Shown here in pieces: positions 1 through 10,518 of a stretch of DNA of 64,000 bases; the first letter of the stretch is position 1; each line of letters starts with the position of its first letter. The position numbers and the translations under genes were made by a program. The notes beneath the pieces were generated by a model. The model worked only from the letters and a program-made list of their open reading frames with translations. It did no database searches and was not told the DNA's origin. This DNA comes from Amorphophallus konjac (taxonomy: Eukaryota; Streptophyta; Magnoliopsida; Alismatales; Araceae): the NCBI GenBank assembly GCA_022559845.1, contig CM040118.1, forward strand, positions 264,701,519-264,765,518, given 5' to 3'.

Positions 1-982
1 TTGTAGAAGACAATCGGTTTGTCCCTGTTAGCCTTCCTTTTGTTCTGGTGTTGTCGCTTGAAGGTGACAGTGAAGGTCGTCAGCGACTCGACACTGTGCT
101 CCTCGGATGCACACGGGAGCTGGAAGTAGTCTGGTGGCAAGCATATACTCTTGCCGATAGCTCGGCTAATAAGGTTAGCCTCGAAGTCGATCTGGCGCCT
201 TTCAGGGCGATCTGGGGTTGACTTGGAGCCGAGACACAACCGGTGAAGCTTGGCCTTTTCCTCGTCAACAGAGAAGAGGTCATCATCGTCTTCCTCTGAG
301 AGCCAACCGTTGCTTTTACTCTTGATCACGGGGTATGGACTAATCCCTTTAAAGTAGAGCGCAACGTCAGCTAGGTTGCATTCTGCTGATATAAATGGCG
401 ACAGGTCTGTAAAGACCGTGTGTTGCTCTCCGTCCTTGGCATACTTGATGCATTGGTGGAGAGTTGACGAGACGACCCAGTTTTCATGGAGCCAGGGTCT
501 GCCCAGTAGCATCTTATAAGACGTGTTGGAGTCGATGATGTAGAATGTCGCCTTAGAGGCGAAATCATCGAGCACCAGATCGACGTCCACATGGCCGAGG
601 ACGTCCTCGGTGTTCTGGTTGAAGCCGGATATCTTAACCGCCTGGACCTTATGGAGGTATGGGGTCAGATATAGAGACTTGAATGTCTTGAGCGGCATGA
701 TGTTGACGCGGCACCAGCGTCCACCAGGATTCGGTTCACATCGTGCCCGTTGATCTTCCCCTTCATATAAAGAGGGCGATTGTGGCACGGAGGGGACAAC
801 AACATGTCTTTCTCCGTGAAGGTGATGGTGGCTGCGAAGGCTCCATAGGCAGCCGCCTTCATTTCCGCGGCATGCGCTTCATAAACTTCTGGCTCTTGGA
901 GTATTTTGATAAGGGTTTCCCTTAGATCCTCACTCCAAGTGATGGCTTCCCAGATTGAAATGCTGGCAGGGAAGCGCTTCAT
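1..982 (-). pseudogene. Retropepsin-like protease region of Tat pol, frameshifted, cut by window edge
   Basis: The minus strand encodes a segment (982 down to about 707) ending in a protease active-site context, GHDVNRILVDAGA, with D-A-G where retropepsins usually have D-T/S-G. One base appears to be missing near 707. From there a second frame is open without a stop to base 1 and reads VNIMPLKTFKSLYLTP, then FYIIDSNTSYKMLLGRPWLH, the typical end of Tat proteases and the linker to reverse transcriptase. This second frame has no ATG. The protease would cleave the Gag-Pol polyprotein in the particle. RT would lie beyond base 1. This copy cannot make the polyprotein without repairing the shift. 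Confidence 0.8.
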
Positions 983-1086
983 CTGGTGGAGGACCTTCCG
1001 GTCAGCTCGGGCTCGAGCATCCTCCAGAGAGGGTAGTATGTTAGGCTGGCCTTCTGCGAGCTGCCGTGTTGTTCCCCGTCGGGAAG

Positions 1087-4000
1087 CTACACTGCCTTGC
1101 CCTTACCACCGGGATCAGATTGACTTTGATCGCCAGCGGGCTCCTGGAACAGGGACGCCAATGACGACTTTTCTGGGGGTGGCTGGTGGGCTGGCTCGTC
1201 CTTGCCGGACGGTCCCGCTTGCTCTGCTGCAGAAGCTGGTACTGGTGCAGAGGCTGGGAGGCTGGCAGTAGCCTCTTCAACGCCGGTAGGATCGAAGATA
1301 CCAGGTCCGCCCCGAATCTCTACTTCCAGAATGGGAGCCGGTTCCTCTCCTCGGAAGAGGATGATTCGCTCCGGGTCGAAAGTGGACGGAGAGAGGGGTA
1401 ACTCGGGAGTTCTCCCACGGCCTCTACCGCGTCCCCGGCCACGACCTCGGCCGCGTCCGGTGTGCTCTGGAGCTGGCTGTAGCCCGAGAGGGGCGGTAGC
1501 CCTTTGTCTTGTCCGAGAGGCTATTGGCTCGCCCCGCCGAGAAGCGTTAATATTGTCGGGAGGTGGGATGGCCACCATGTTACAGGTGCAGCGTTGGAGC
1601 ATTTCTTCCAGCTGCTCTGGGGTGATCTCCTTGTCTTTATAGCACAAGGAGAGCTCGTCAGGGATCACGAGTCTTTCGCCGTTCTTGAGCTTTTGGATCA
1701 TTTCTTGGACCCAATTTCTGAGGCAGGTTCGTTTCTGCATTTCTTCCCACGGGATGTACCTGTCGAGTGGGAGAGCCCCGGTAGGACGAGGGGGAACGTA
1801 TTCCTCCAAGTCATCAATGAGCCGTTGGAGCCTTTGGAGAGAGGCGTTGGCTCGGCCGGGAATTGCAGGGCGGCTGCTTGTTCAGCCTGTTTCTTGAGCC
1901 GCCTTCTAAGGTTCTTCCTCCTGTTTTTCTCTCGTCTCTTGGCAATAGCCGTCTCCAAGGGAGTAGGAGGGAGAGGTGCTGGAGCCGGAGTTGACAAATC
2001 CTGGTGAGGATATCTCCGAGCTGACGCCCTTGTGGGGTGAGGTCGATGACTCTTCCTCGCCCGGATTTCGATCCAGGCGCCTTCCGCTTGTTGTATCTGG
2101 AAGGTGGCGTTGATCGCCTGCTTGATCACCTCGAGCGGCAATTCCTGGTATGCCGGAATACTGGGACTGGCGTCCGAAGACGTGTGCGCGGTTTGATGCC
2201 TTAACCGCGGTGGCGACGGGAGCCTACGAGGAGTCGGTAGGCTGGTGCTGGCGTCCGAAGACGTGTGCGCGGTTTGATGCCTTAACCACGGTGGCGATGG
2301 AGATGTCTTCTGCTGAGCCGGTACATTGGAACCAGTGTTGGGGGACATATGCGCGGTTTGATGCCTTACCCGCAGTGGCGGCGGCTTTTGTTGAGGAGCG
2401 GACAGAGAGGGGCACTGGTCATCCCGCTCCTTAGCCTTACCTTTGTAACCATGCTGAGAGCTACGCCTAGCGACGACTGACGGCGTTGTAAGACGTTGCC
2501 GCTCTACACAGTTATCCCGACTCTGCGGAATGAAGGAGCCTTGTGGCGGTGGGCCCGCCACTTGAAGCGAAGCCGCTGAAGACTCCGAAGATGTCTTCTT
2601 TGTACTCCGAATTGTGTCAACAGATAGGCGGGCTAGACCCGACGGCCCTTCCGCTGAGGAGGTACACCGAGGCTGAGGCGGGGACTCACCCTGTTTTTGC
2701 TTTCCCTTCCTATCCGCGGCTGTCGGTGACGAAGATAGGGCGGGAGGAGGACGAGAAAGAGCCGGAGAGCTTGTCGTCATCTCGCCCACCAGAACGTCCT
2801 CTCGGCCGAGAAGGACCCAGAGGAGCCTGGCAGTGTCTTCTTCAGGGAAAGGGAGAGACTTTAGCTCCCGCCAGGACCGCCACTGCACGGCCGAAGTGGC
2901 TGGGATTGGCTGGCTAGGTGCTGATGTCTGGGAGCCCTCAAGGGCCGGAGGAGCAGGAGAATGGATGACGTTGACCGAAAAGTTAGTCGGCTCCGTCTCT
3001 TGACTGGCATCCTGCTCTCTACGCCTCCGCAGTCGCTCGAGCGCCTCTTGATTGTCCGTCCGGAACTCGAGCCATTCTGGAGGATGCTGGTAAGGCAGCC
3101 CGTGCCCATTTTCTTGAGGAGAGTCTGGCCGCTCTGGCGTATCCCTGGCGATGCTCAGGGTCTCTTCGACAGCTTGCCGAAGCCTGACGAGCGACATGGT
3201 GTTTCCTTCTGCATCGATCTGCTCCCATCGGATCTGTTCCTGGATGAGGTGTTGAACTTCCTCACAGGACTCGATCGGGTGGCAGATTATGGCGTGGAAG
3301 GGGCAGTACTGGGGGTGACTACGATCCCAATGGGTGTAGTCGATAGGCGAGTCGCGGGGCATGATTTGCCCACTCTCTACGAGGGTGTCGAAGAGATGCC
3401 GGGTTCTCTCCTTGGGGAAGGAGAGAGGTCTCCGATCATGCCAGGGCCTCCACCCTGGGTACCAGATCGAACGTTCCCTTCGATTAGCCCCGGGCTCCTC
3501 TGACTCGTCATCAGAGAGAGAGAATGTGGCCATCATGTGGATGACATTGGCTAAGGGGTGAGCCAAGCGTGCGGCCTTAGCCGGCCTGGCCCACGTATGT
3601 GGTTGCGGAGGATCGACGAGACCACTCTTCATCTTGACGAGGCCGTCTCGGATCAGCTTCTGCGCCTGAGTCTTGAAGACGTAGCAATCTTCAATTGAGT
3701 GACCCAGCATGCGATGGTACAGGCAGTAACTGGGATCGTCGGTCTTCAGGGCCTCGTCTGGCTTGCGGATTTCTGGCAGTTCGACGATCTTCTGGGCCAT
3801 GCAGAGGTCGAAGAGCATCTTCGTGTGTTCCTTCTTGAAGGAGAAGGGTGTCTTCATGCGCTCCGAGAAGGAAGGAGCAGCCGGCTTGTCTGCTGGCTTT
3901 TTGTCAGAGCCACTGGACTCGGCCCCTTTGCTGGCCTTGGCGGCAGGGGTGAATTCTATGATATTCACCTCCTTACCGGGCTGGCGTTCTCGCGCTTGTT

Positions 4001-5204
4001 TGGCCTTTGCTGCAGTATAGCTCGGGTTGTCGGCGAAGAACATCTCTATCTCGGCGATTGCCGAATTGAGCTGGTCGAAGCCTTTGATATTGGTGCCGAG
4101 AAGCTTTTCGCTGACTTCGGCCGCCAGACCTCGACGACATATGGTGATGGCATCCTCTTGGACGGGTGGATTGACACACCTCATGCTGAGGTCTCGCCAC
4201 TTTTTGATGAAGTCGAGGGCGCTCTCGCCCTTTTTCTGCCGAAGGGAGCAGAGTTCGGCTAGGGAGACATTTCGCTCGGTCGTTTGAAATCGGTCGAGGA
4301 ATTTCTTCTGGAGGTCGGCCTAGTCAACGACTGAGCCGGGCTTCAGGCGGGAGTACCATTGGAAGGCCGTTCCCGTGAGCAAAGTGGCGAAGTAGCGGAG
4401 GAGATATGATTCGTCCAACGCTAACTCACCCATGGCCGTGACATAATAGGCCAAGTGTTCATGTGGCGACCCCGGCCCATCGAATTTTTTCAGCTTTGGG
4501 GGCTTGGAGTATTCTGGAGGAAGCTTCTTCAACTGGTGGTGAATTGGGTAGGGTAAACTATAGAGATCCACCGTGACCGTCCCTTCACCATACTAGGCGA
4601 GCTTTGTCTCGACAATGCGCTCGATCATCTGACGTTGTGCCAAGAGATCCTCCGGCACTGGCGTGTTGGAGGCTCGTGGTTGAGTATCAACAGGAGGCGT
4701 GCCAAACCCAGTTGCCAACGAAGTTCGGGCAATCGCCGCTGAGGTGTTGGCAACATCGCGGGCCGCCGGGGGTGCCGGTGCCTCGGCCTGAGGCCTGTCA
4801 GGTCGCTGTGGATGAAGGTCTCGCTCCTGGAGGAGGTCCTGCAGGAGGGCCTTCAGGTGTTGGTTCTCCTTCATGAGAGTGTCGAGGGTCACTTCTTGAA
4901 CCTCGTTCGCAGGAGGGTCGTTATTGACCGGCTCTGCGTTGACAGGGGGGGCGCAATCTTCCCCCGGGACCTATTTCGGGCGTTCCGACGCCTGCGGTCC
5001 GACAGAAGTGCCGATATGACCTGTTGGGGGAGGCGGCGGAGCCGGGTGGCGTGGCCTCCTGAAGTGGGACAGAGGCTGGTTCAAGTCGTCAGACTGGGTG
5101 TCTGGCTGGTGTCCGATGGTGTAGCACGCGAACACTCGAACTACATCATTGATAAACCGGGCCGTCCGCTTCCTCCGCGGGTGTCGCTCGGGGCGAACAG
5201 GCGT
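1087..5204 (-). pseudogene. Gag of Tat element A1, with stops and a frameshift
   Basis: This is a retrotransposon Gag that would form the particle and bind RNA. The core reads KKFDGPGSPHEHLAYYVTAM and TGTAFQWYSRLKPGS at 4571-4320, then RCVNPPVQEDAITICRRGL from 4184. Two zinc-knuckle-like motifs follow: YCLYHRMLGHSIEDC and YCPFHAIICHPIESC. Beyond is a long Ser/Pro-rich tail with a Gly-Arg run near 1400-1450. Defects against the plus-strand relative: the start is ACG at 5202-5204 where the relative has ATG; TAG at about 4595-4597 replaces Gln; TAG at about 4320-4322 replaces Trp; and a frameshift lies near 1810, after which the frame continues to 1087. Confidence 0.85.
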
Positions 5205-5306
5205 CCCTAGTTTGTCAAAGACCGAGATGCGTTGCGGAGGGGGCTCATTCCCGATGTTGGTCGGAGGAGAACCCTGGACAGGTTGCTGGATGGCCCGAGG
5301 ACGGGC

Positions 5307-7146
5307 TCACCTTTGCCTCCGCTTGCTTGCGCGAGGGACATTGGACGACTGGGCATCGTCAGAATGTGCTACTGTGAGACCCGCCGCATCCCGTCTGATG
5401 CCGCGTCTAAGTGCTCGCAGGGGGTTGGTGATACGCGCCCTTTGAACAGCTTGAGCTTCCTCTGGGGTGACCCAGATTCTCCTCATGTCCGATTGCTGGT
5501 CTCCGTTGTCGCCGCTTTTCCGACGAGCTGTCTCGGGAGGCTGTGTGCCTAGCTGCGGTGGGCGCCCCCGGACTGCCGCCGAGGACCCCGCTCCTTTGAG
5601 CTTCACCCCGTCCTCTCGTGTTTGACGTAAGAGGTCAAAACGATTGGAGGTGGGGATGGTGGGAATGGTCCGTTCCTGGGGTATGATTGGTTCAGCCCCG
5701 TCGAGACGGATCCGCAAGTCGCCGACAAGGACCGTCTTGCCGGAATTGCTGGTTGCGACAGCGAGGCGCCTGCCTCTGTGGCCATGGCGACGCTTCTTCT
5801 GAGGAGCTGAGGAAGACTCCGCCCCAAGATGGTAGACCGAGAAAACATGGCCCGGAACGACCGGCAACATGAAGCCGTCAGTCCGAAGTGCCGGGATCGG
5901 TCCCCGAGGCAAGTAACCCACGTCGGGAGTCGATGGTTGGGCGACTCGGGTGTAAGCCTTCGCCCGTGCCAATAAGAGTGTCGCCGAGGCTCGAGATGAC
6001 ACTCTTGCGCCGGAAGGCAAAGCCGTTGGAAGTGTTGGAGCGCCGACGCCCCTGGGTCGAGGACCCGGAGTAGGTGCCGGCGTTGTCCGGGCTCGGGTCG
6101 GGATGCCCGAGGAAGGTGCTGAGGAACGCTGCCCTCTGGGTGGAAGACCCACGGGGAGAGCCGATTCAACTGGAGCTCGGGACCGGGGTCCCGAGTGCAC
6201 TACCGGGAAGCCGCGATCTCGGGGCTGTGAGCCCGTGTCGAGTGTCGGCCTCGCCGGGATTCGGGGTCGGAAACCCGATGCAGATGCTGAGGAGCCGTAG
6301 ACCCGGGGCCGAAAGCCCGTGCCGGGTGCCGACTTTGTTGGAGCTCGGGATTGAGGACCCGAGGGAGATGCTGGGAAGCCGTGGACCCGGGGCAGGGAGC
6401 CCGTGTTGGGTGCCGGCTTGGCTGCGGCTCGGGGTTGAGGACCCGAGGAAGATGCTGAGAAGCCGTGGACTCGGGGCAGGAAGCCGTGTTGGGTGCCGGC
6501 TTGGCTGCGGCTCGGGGTTGAGGACCCGAGGGAGATGCTGGGAAGCCGTGGACCCGGGCAGGGAGCCCGTGTTGGGTGCCGACTTGGCTGCGGCTCGGAG
6601 TTGAGGACCCGAGGGAGATGCTGGGAAGCCGTGGACCCGGGGCAGGAAGCCCGTGTTGGGTGCCGGCTTGGCTGCGGCTTGGGGTTGAGGACCCGAGGAA
6701 GGTGCTGGGAAGCCGTGGACACGGGACAGGGAGCCCGTGTTGGGTGCCGGCTTGGCTGCGGCTCGGGGTTGAGGACCCGAGGAAAATGCCGTGATGGTGA
6801 CCGAAGTCCGGGGCGCAGGGCCCGTGTTGGAGATCGGACGAAGTTGGCCTTAGGAGGTGATGTTCACCCGAGCCAGCGTTGATGTGGGGGCCCCGCGGGG
6901 GCCTGCAGTGACAGTCCGGCGCCCGGTACTCAGGGGGGACACTGGAGTTGGGGGTGTGCATGGCGCGTTGGCCGCGAGGGCCACTGGAGAGACTGGAGTT
7001 GGCTGAGAAGCAGCCACAGGGATCACACCCAGGAAGTAGGGTGATCCGATAACCGGGGCGACGCTGCCGAAAGCAATCGGCGTCGCCAAGTAGCCCACCC
7101 GGGCATGAGTGGCGATGACGTTGGGGCCGTAGGTGACGGCCGCCAT
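5307..7146 (-). pseudogene. Pre-gag ORF of Tat element A1, function unknown
   Basis: The frame starts at ATG 7146 with MAAVTYGPNVIATHARVGYL, is disturbed by repeat-length changes around 6400-6850, and continues to 5307. The C-terminal part has SGKTVLVGDLRIRLDG and SNRFDLLRQ. Both ends match the plus-strand copy at 29787-31018, while the middle is unrelated tandem repeat in each. Extra ORFs before gag are known in the Tat/Ogre group, but I recognise no domain here. The middle carries a Ser/Pro/His-rich repeat of about 28 residues. Two repeat units are 83 rather than 84 bp, so this copy is probably inactive. Confidence 0.6.
6100..6790 (-). repeat. 83-84 bp tandem repeat inside the pre-gag ORF
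   Basis: The 13-mer GTGTTGGGTGCCG recurs at 6403, 6486, 6569, 6653 and 6737 on the plus strand, giving spacings of 83, 83, 84 and 84 bp. More degenerate units continue down to about 6100. Units of 83 bp shift the reading frame of the minus-strand ORF. Confidence 0.85.
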
Positions 7147-7351
7147 GGTTACTAAGATGTTGAGTGCTGCGGAGGCGACGGTCGCTGACAGTCGCCGAGG
7201 GCGATCCGACGATCAGAACGCAGACCGAAAGCTGCTGGAGAATGCGCGCACGAGTACCCTCCTCTGCCTCTCCTTCAAGGACAGGGAAAGGGCACCGGGC
7301 TTCAGGGCTGGCACAAACTTTTCTTCAGTAAAAAGAAGGAAGGCGGGAGAC

Positions 7352-7369
7352 GTCCCACCGGGCGTGCCA
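7352..7369 (-). other. Primer-binding site of Tat element A1
   Basis: The minus strand reads TGGCACGCCCGGTGGGAC, beginning with TGG as expected for a tRNA 3' CCA end, seven bases after the LTR end at 7377. The plus-strand relative has TGGCACGCCCAGTGAGAC in the same place. I do not assign the tRNA. Confidence 0.75.
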
Positions 7370-8658
7370 TCCTCTCTGTTGCGCAGGTTTTTATGCCGAT
7401 GACCGGGGTGAGGGAAGGAATACAGCGGTGAAGGAAAATACGGGAGTCGGCGGTACCGGGCACTCCTTTTTACGGAAAGTCGAAAAGGGTCGAATGGCAC
7501 GGAAATGTCGGGATACGGGTTAACCGGACAAGGTGCGGGTGTGCCAGTCGATCTCTCGACAATCACTCATGGAACCAAGGTTTGACCGGGGAAGCGCCAC
7601 CAGGGCGCGGCACGTGGGCTCAGGCGATCGGGCGACACGTGGAGAGAAGGGGTTCCATGGGTGCGAGTGCGTAGGCAATTGCGGGAATCGTGTACCCCAC
7701 CGGCCGCAAGCAACCGGTGTTTATTTACATCGGATTGAATCCGAATACCTTCGTTCTATGCTGAAGAAAAGTCTGTATATATGTCTGAAGCCGTGGATAG
7801 GTGGCTAGGGTGCATTCAGCAGCTAGGGGTACGCGTTGGTGTGGGTCGGAAGCTGGGGGCCCGAACATGGGCGTATGTATTTTACTGGTTTTATGATGAG
7901 CCACGTGGGCTTTACAAGCGGGCCTTAATGGGCCGAAGTACAACTGGAGCAAGCCGCGGGACAATCCCGACACGTGGGTCGGTCCCCGGGTCATTGCGTG
8001 GCGAAGCGGATGTCCGCGTGTTTTACTGGAACTCTTTACAGAGGAGTTGGCGTGGGTCCGACTGCCTTGGTGGCCAGAACGGACACGGGCTGGGGCCTGG
8101 AGGAGGTCGGACGCGGCTCGACGTGAGCGGTCGGGTCCGGGTCTCGGACGGCGAGTGTTGTCATGCTGGGGAGTCGAGGTCGGCCCCGGGATTGTGATTC
8201 CCGAGCCAGAGGTCCGACTAGACTTGATTTGTCAATCTAAGGGGCCGACGGCCGGCTGGGAGGTGAACAGTGGGCACGCGGTTCCGTGTCGAGGGTTGAC
8301 GCGGCGTTGTGAAGTACCCTTCGTCACCGTCGTATGTGTCGTAAGTTGACGTACACGAGCGGACCCGGGATGCGGGCGTACTTGCCGTTGGTACGGTCAT
8401 CTTACATGTGGGGGGGATGGACTTGGTGTGAGACGGTTAAACACAGTATGAGGGGAGTACGTGCGACATACCCTCGGCGTGTGTGAGCCGACCAGCCAGC
8501 CAACCGCGCGCGCACTTGTCTTCCTATGTTCCCGACCCTTGCCGAAAGCCTCGGGAATCCGAGGGTGCGACAATTAGGCCGGGGAAGTTTGCTCGTCCGT
8601 CCGTGCGTCCGTAGGTTACTTCACATACCATGTGTCCTTCATGCTTTGGTAAGGGGGG

Positions 8659-8670
8659 CAATTTATAGAA
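8659..8670 (-). promoter_or_regulatory. TATA box of LTR A1
   Basis: The minus strand reads TTCTATAAATTG. Equivalent boxes occur at the same relative place in the two other LTRs of the family, with TTCTATAAATAGA (minus, 26588-26600) and TTCTATTAATAGA (plus, from about 28350). In all three the preceding bases are C/A-rich and GC-rich palindromes lie upstream. Confidence 0.65.
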
Positions 8671-8689
8671 GTTGAAGGGGTGGGGGGTG

Positions 8690-9230
8690 GGGTTTAGGCG
8701 GACCAAGTTAAGGGTACAACTTGGTCCGGGTAAACCCCCCAAATAGTGCTTTTATTTTTATTTTATTTGTGTGTGTGTGTCGGAGTGGAAGGGGTGGGGT
8801 TTAGGCGGACCAGCCCAAGGGGCTGGTCTGGTCCGCCTAAACCCCTCTTCGGAGGGGAAATTCTTCTTTTTTTTTTTTTTTTTTGGAGAGGTTTTGGCGG
8901 ACCAGCTTGGGGGTCCAAGCTGGTCCGCCTAAACCCCTCCCCAGGGGGGGTTTAGGCGGACTAAAGTGGTCCTCTTTTTTTTTATTTTAAAAATCTTTTT
9001 TTTTATTACCCAGGGGTTTAGGCGGACCAGCCTGGGGGTCCAGGCTGGTCCGCCCCCAGGCTGGTCCGCCTAACCCCCCCCCCCCTGGGGGGTTTAGGCG
9101 GACCCGGTTGGGGGTCCAGGCTGGTCCACCTAACCCCCCCCCCCCCGGGGGGGGGGGGGGGGTTAGGCGGACCAGCTTGGGCCTCCAAGCTGGTCCGCCT
9201 AAACCCCTCCCCAGGGGGGGTTTGGGCGGA
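8690..9230 (-). repeat. Array of GC-rich palindromes in the U3 of LTR A1
   Basis: At least five long inverted repeats follow one another, at about 8796-8845, 8887-8937, 9012-9078, 9090-9140 and 9157-9210. The arms are variants of GGCGGACCAGCTTGG and CCAAGCTGGTCCGCC, flanked by GGGGTTTA and TAAACCCC. A run of 13 C directly followed by 16 G lies at about 9133-9162. Each unit could fold into a stable hairpin. Confidence 0.9.
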
Positions 9231-10515
9231 CCAGGTAGAAGAGAGAGAGGGGGAGTGGTCCCATCCCTATAAAACCCGATTTTTTGTGTTATCTTCTTCC
9301 TAAATAGGTTAAGAAGAAAGAGGATAAAGGATACTGAGAGGATACACTGGTGGACTGGCTGCTTGTGCACGAGGATCGAGGGATTGACGTGTGTGACTCA
9401 ACGTAATCCCGGGACTCCGTCTTCGCGAGTTCTTCCACGTACGGGTACGACAAACGAACTTTGCACGAACCTCGGACCGTGAAGTAAGGAATCTCCACGA
9501 GCTGGGACTGGGGAGGGCCGTCGGGCCCCCGAGCTGAGGAGAGGGCGCGGCCCCCCCGGGGAGTTCGCCCTCCCCCGGGGCGCAGCCACGCCCTGGGACA
9601 CACGGGCCCCGGGCAAAGCCGTAACCCCGAGGGATGGCCCCCCGGGGGTCTTCCTTTGTCGTCCGGGGACATCTCTTGGGGGATATGAAGTTCCGGGAGG
9701 TTGAAATGGCCCATGGGAGCCATTATTCTCTGAGTTGTAGTGGTCGCTTGCAAGGTGCTCGAACGAATGCCCGACACACCCCGGGTTGCCGAACGAGCCG
9801 CGTAGGTGGCCGACGGGCCTTGGATTTGGCCAAGGGCCAAGAGTAGAAGTTTGTAGGGGCTGGGAGGAGGCACCTTGGGTCCATGGGCCTTGCCTCGTAC
9901 TGCGTGCCGCGTTGTACGTGGGTCGGCAGAGTAGCCTCGGGCTGGCCCGAGAGCTAAAGTTGAGTGACGTGTTGCCACGTGTCTGAGGGTCGGGGGTGGC
10001 CCCGACTTGCTGGGGGGTCGTTGTAGGACGCAATTGGTGTACTGGGACCATGGGGTGGCCCATGGGTTGGTGTAGAAGGGTTGAAACACGTGCGCCCACA
10101 AGGTGTTCGGCAGAATGCCGAACACGCGTGTGTAAGCCATACACGCGTGCTACGGGCCTCCTGAGCCAGTGGTTGACCTATTTAGGTCTCCCTTTGACCT
10201 TGGAGGGTTGAGGGAAGGCGTTCCGGGGTAGGCCCCTAGCCTTTTCACTGAGTGCCATGTGGCATGGCTTGTAGTCGGAGCGTCCCCGGGGCGGCCCGGG
10301 TGGCCGTGTAGAGCGCGGAGAAAATCCGTGACTTATGAATCGGGAGTAGTCCCGATTGATCGCTAGTGCCGCCGTGCACCTCGGCTGACGTGTTAGGGCC
10401 GTTGGTCGGGCCCACTGGATTGTCGGAGGGGCCGGGTAGCCCATGCCTTGAAGGTGTTCGAGGAAATTCCCGAACCCTTTTTTCTGGGTATTTTGCTGGG
10501 GAATAGTCCGGGTAC
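9231..10515. other. Unclassified GC-rich DNA, possibly another LTR
   Basis: A TATA-like CCCTATAAAACCC lies at about 9265 on the plus strand, which would fit an LTR facing away from LTR A1. I see no primer site and no partner LTR. Long ORFs here (for example 9289-10140 minus) are low-complexity readings of GC-rich DNA. The stretch ends abruptly at the RT fragment near 10516. Confidence 0.3.
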
Positions 10516-10518
10516 AAC

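Larger units (their letters stand above)
1..9230 (-). mobile_element. Tat-lineage Ty3/gypsy retrotransposon A1, 5' half, decayed
   Basis: In minus-strand order the sequence shows an LTR with TATA box, a primer-binding site, a pre-gag ORF, gag with two zinc knuckles, and an aspartic protease region running off the window at base 1. The order and the gag and protease motifs fit the Tat lineage. Several frameshifts and TAG stops break it. A relative of the same family lies on the plus strand at about 27.4-32.5 kb and allows protein comparison. The upper limit near 9230 is where the LTR hairpin repeats end and is approximate. Confidence 0.85.
7377..9230 (-). repeat. 5' LTR of Tat element A1
   Basis: On the minus strand the LTR ends in GCGCAACA just before the primer site. 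Around 7690-7750 the minus strand matches the U5 of the LTR at 29380-29500: both have a CCGATGTAAAT core followed by AACAC and a GGTGGGG/AGTGGGG context. A TATA-like box lies at 8659-8670 and the U3 holds GC-rich palindromes. The outer edge is not defined because no matching 3' LTR is in the window. Confidence 0.7.

Noticed and set aside
8795..9230. Telomere-like GGGTTTAGG motifs
   Set aside because: They occur only as arms of larger palindromes, not as tandem TTTAGGG repeats, so no interstitial telomere is indicated.
9289..10144. Long overlapping minus-strand ORFs in two frames
   Set aside because: GC-rich composition keeps several frames open at once; no domain, and neither frame is favoured.
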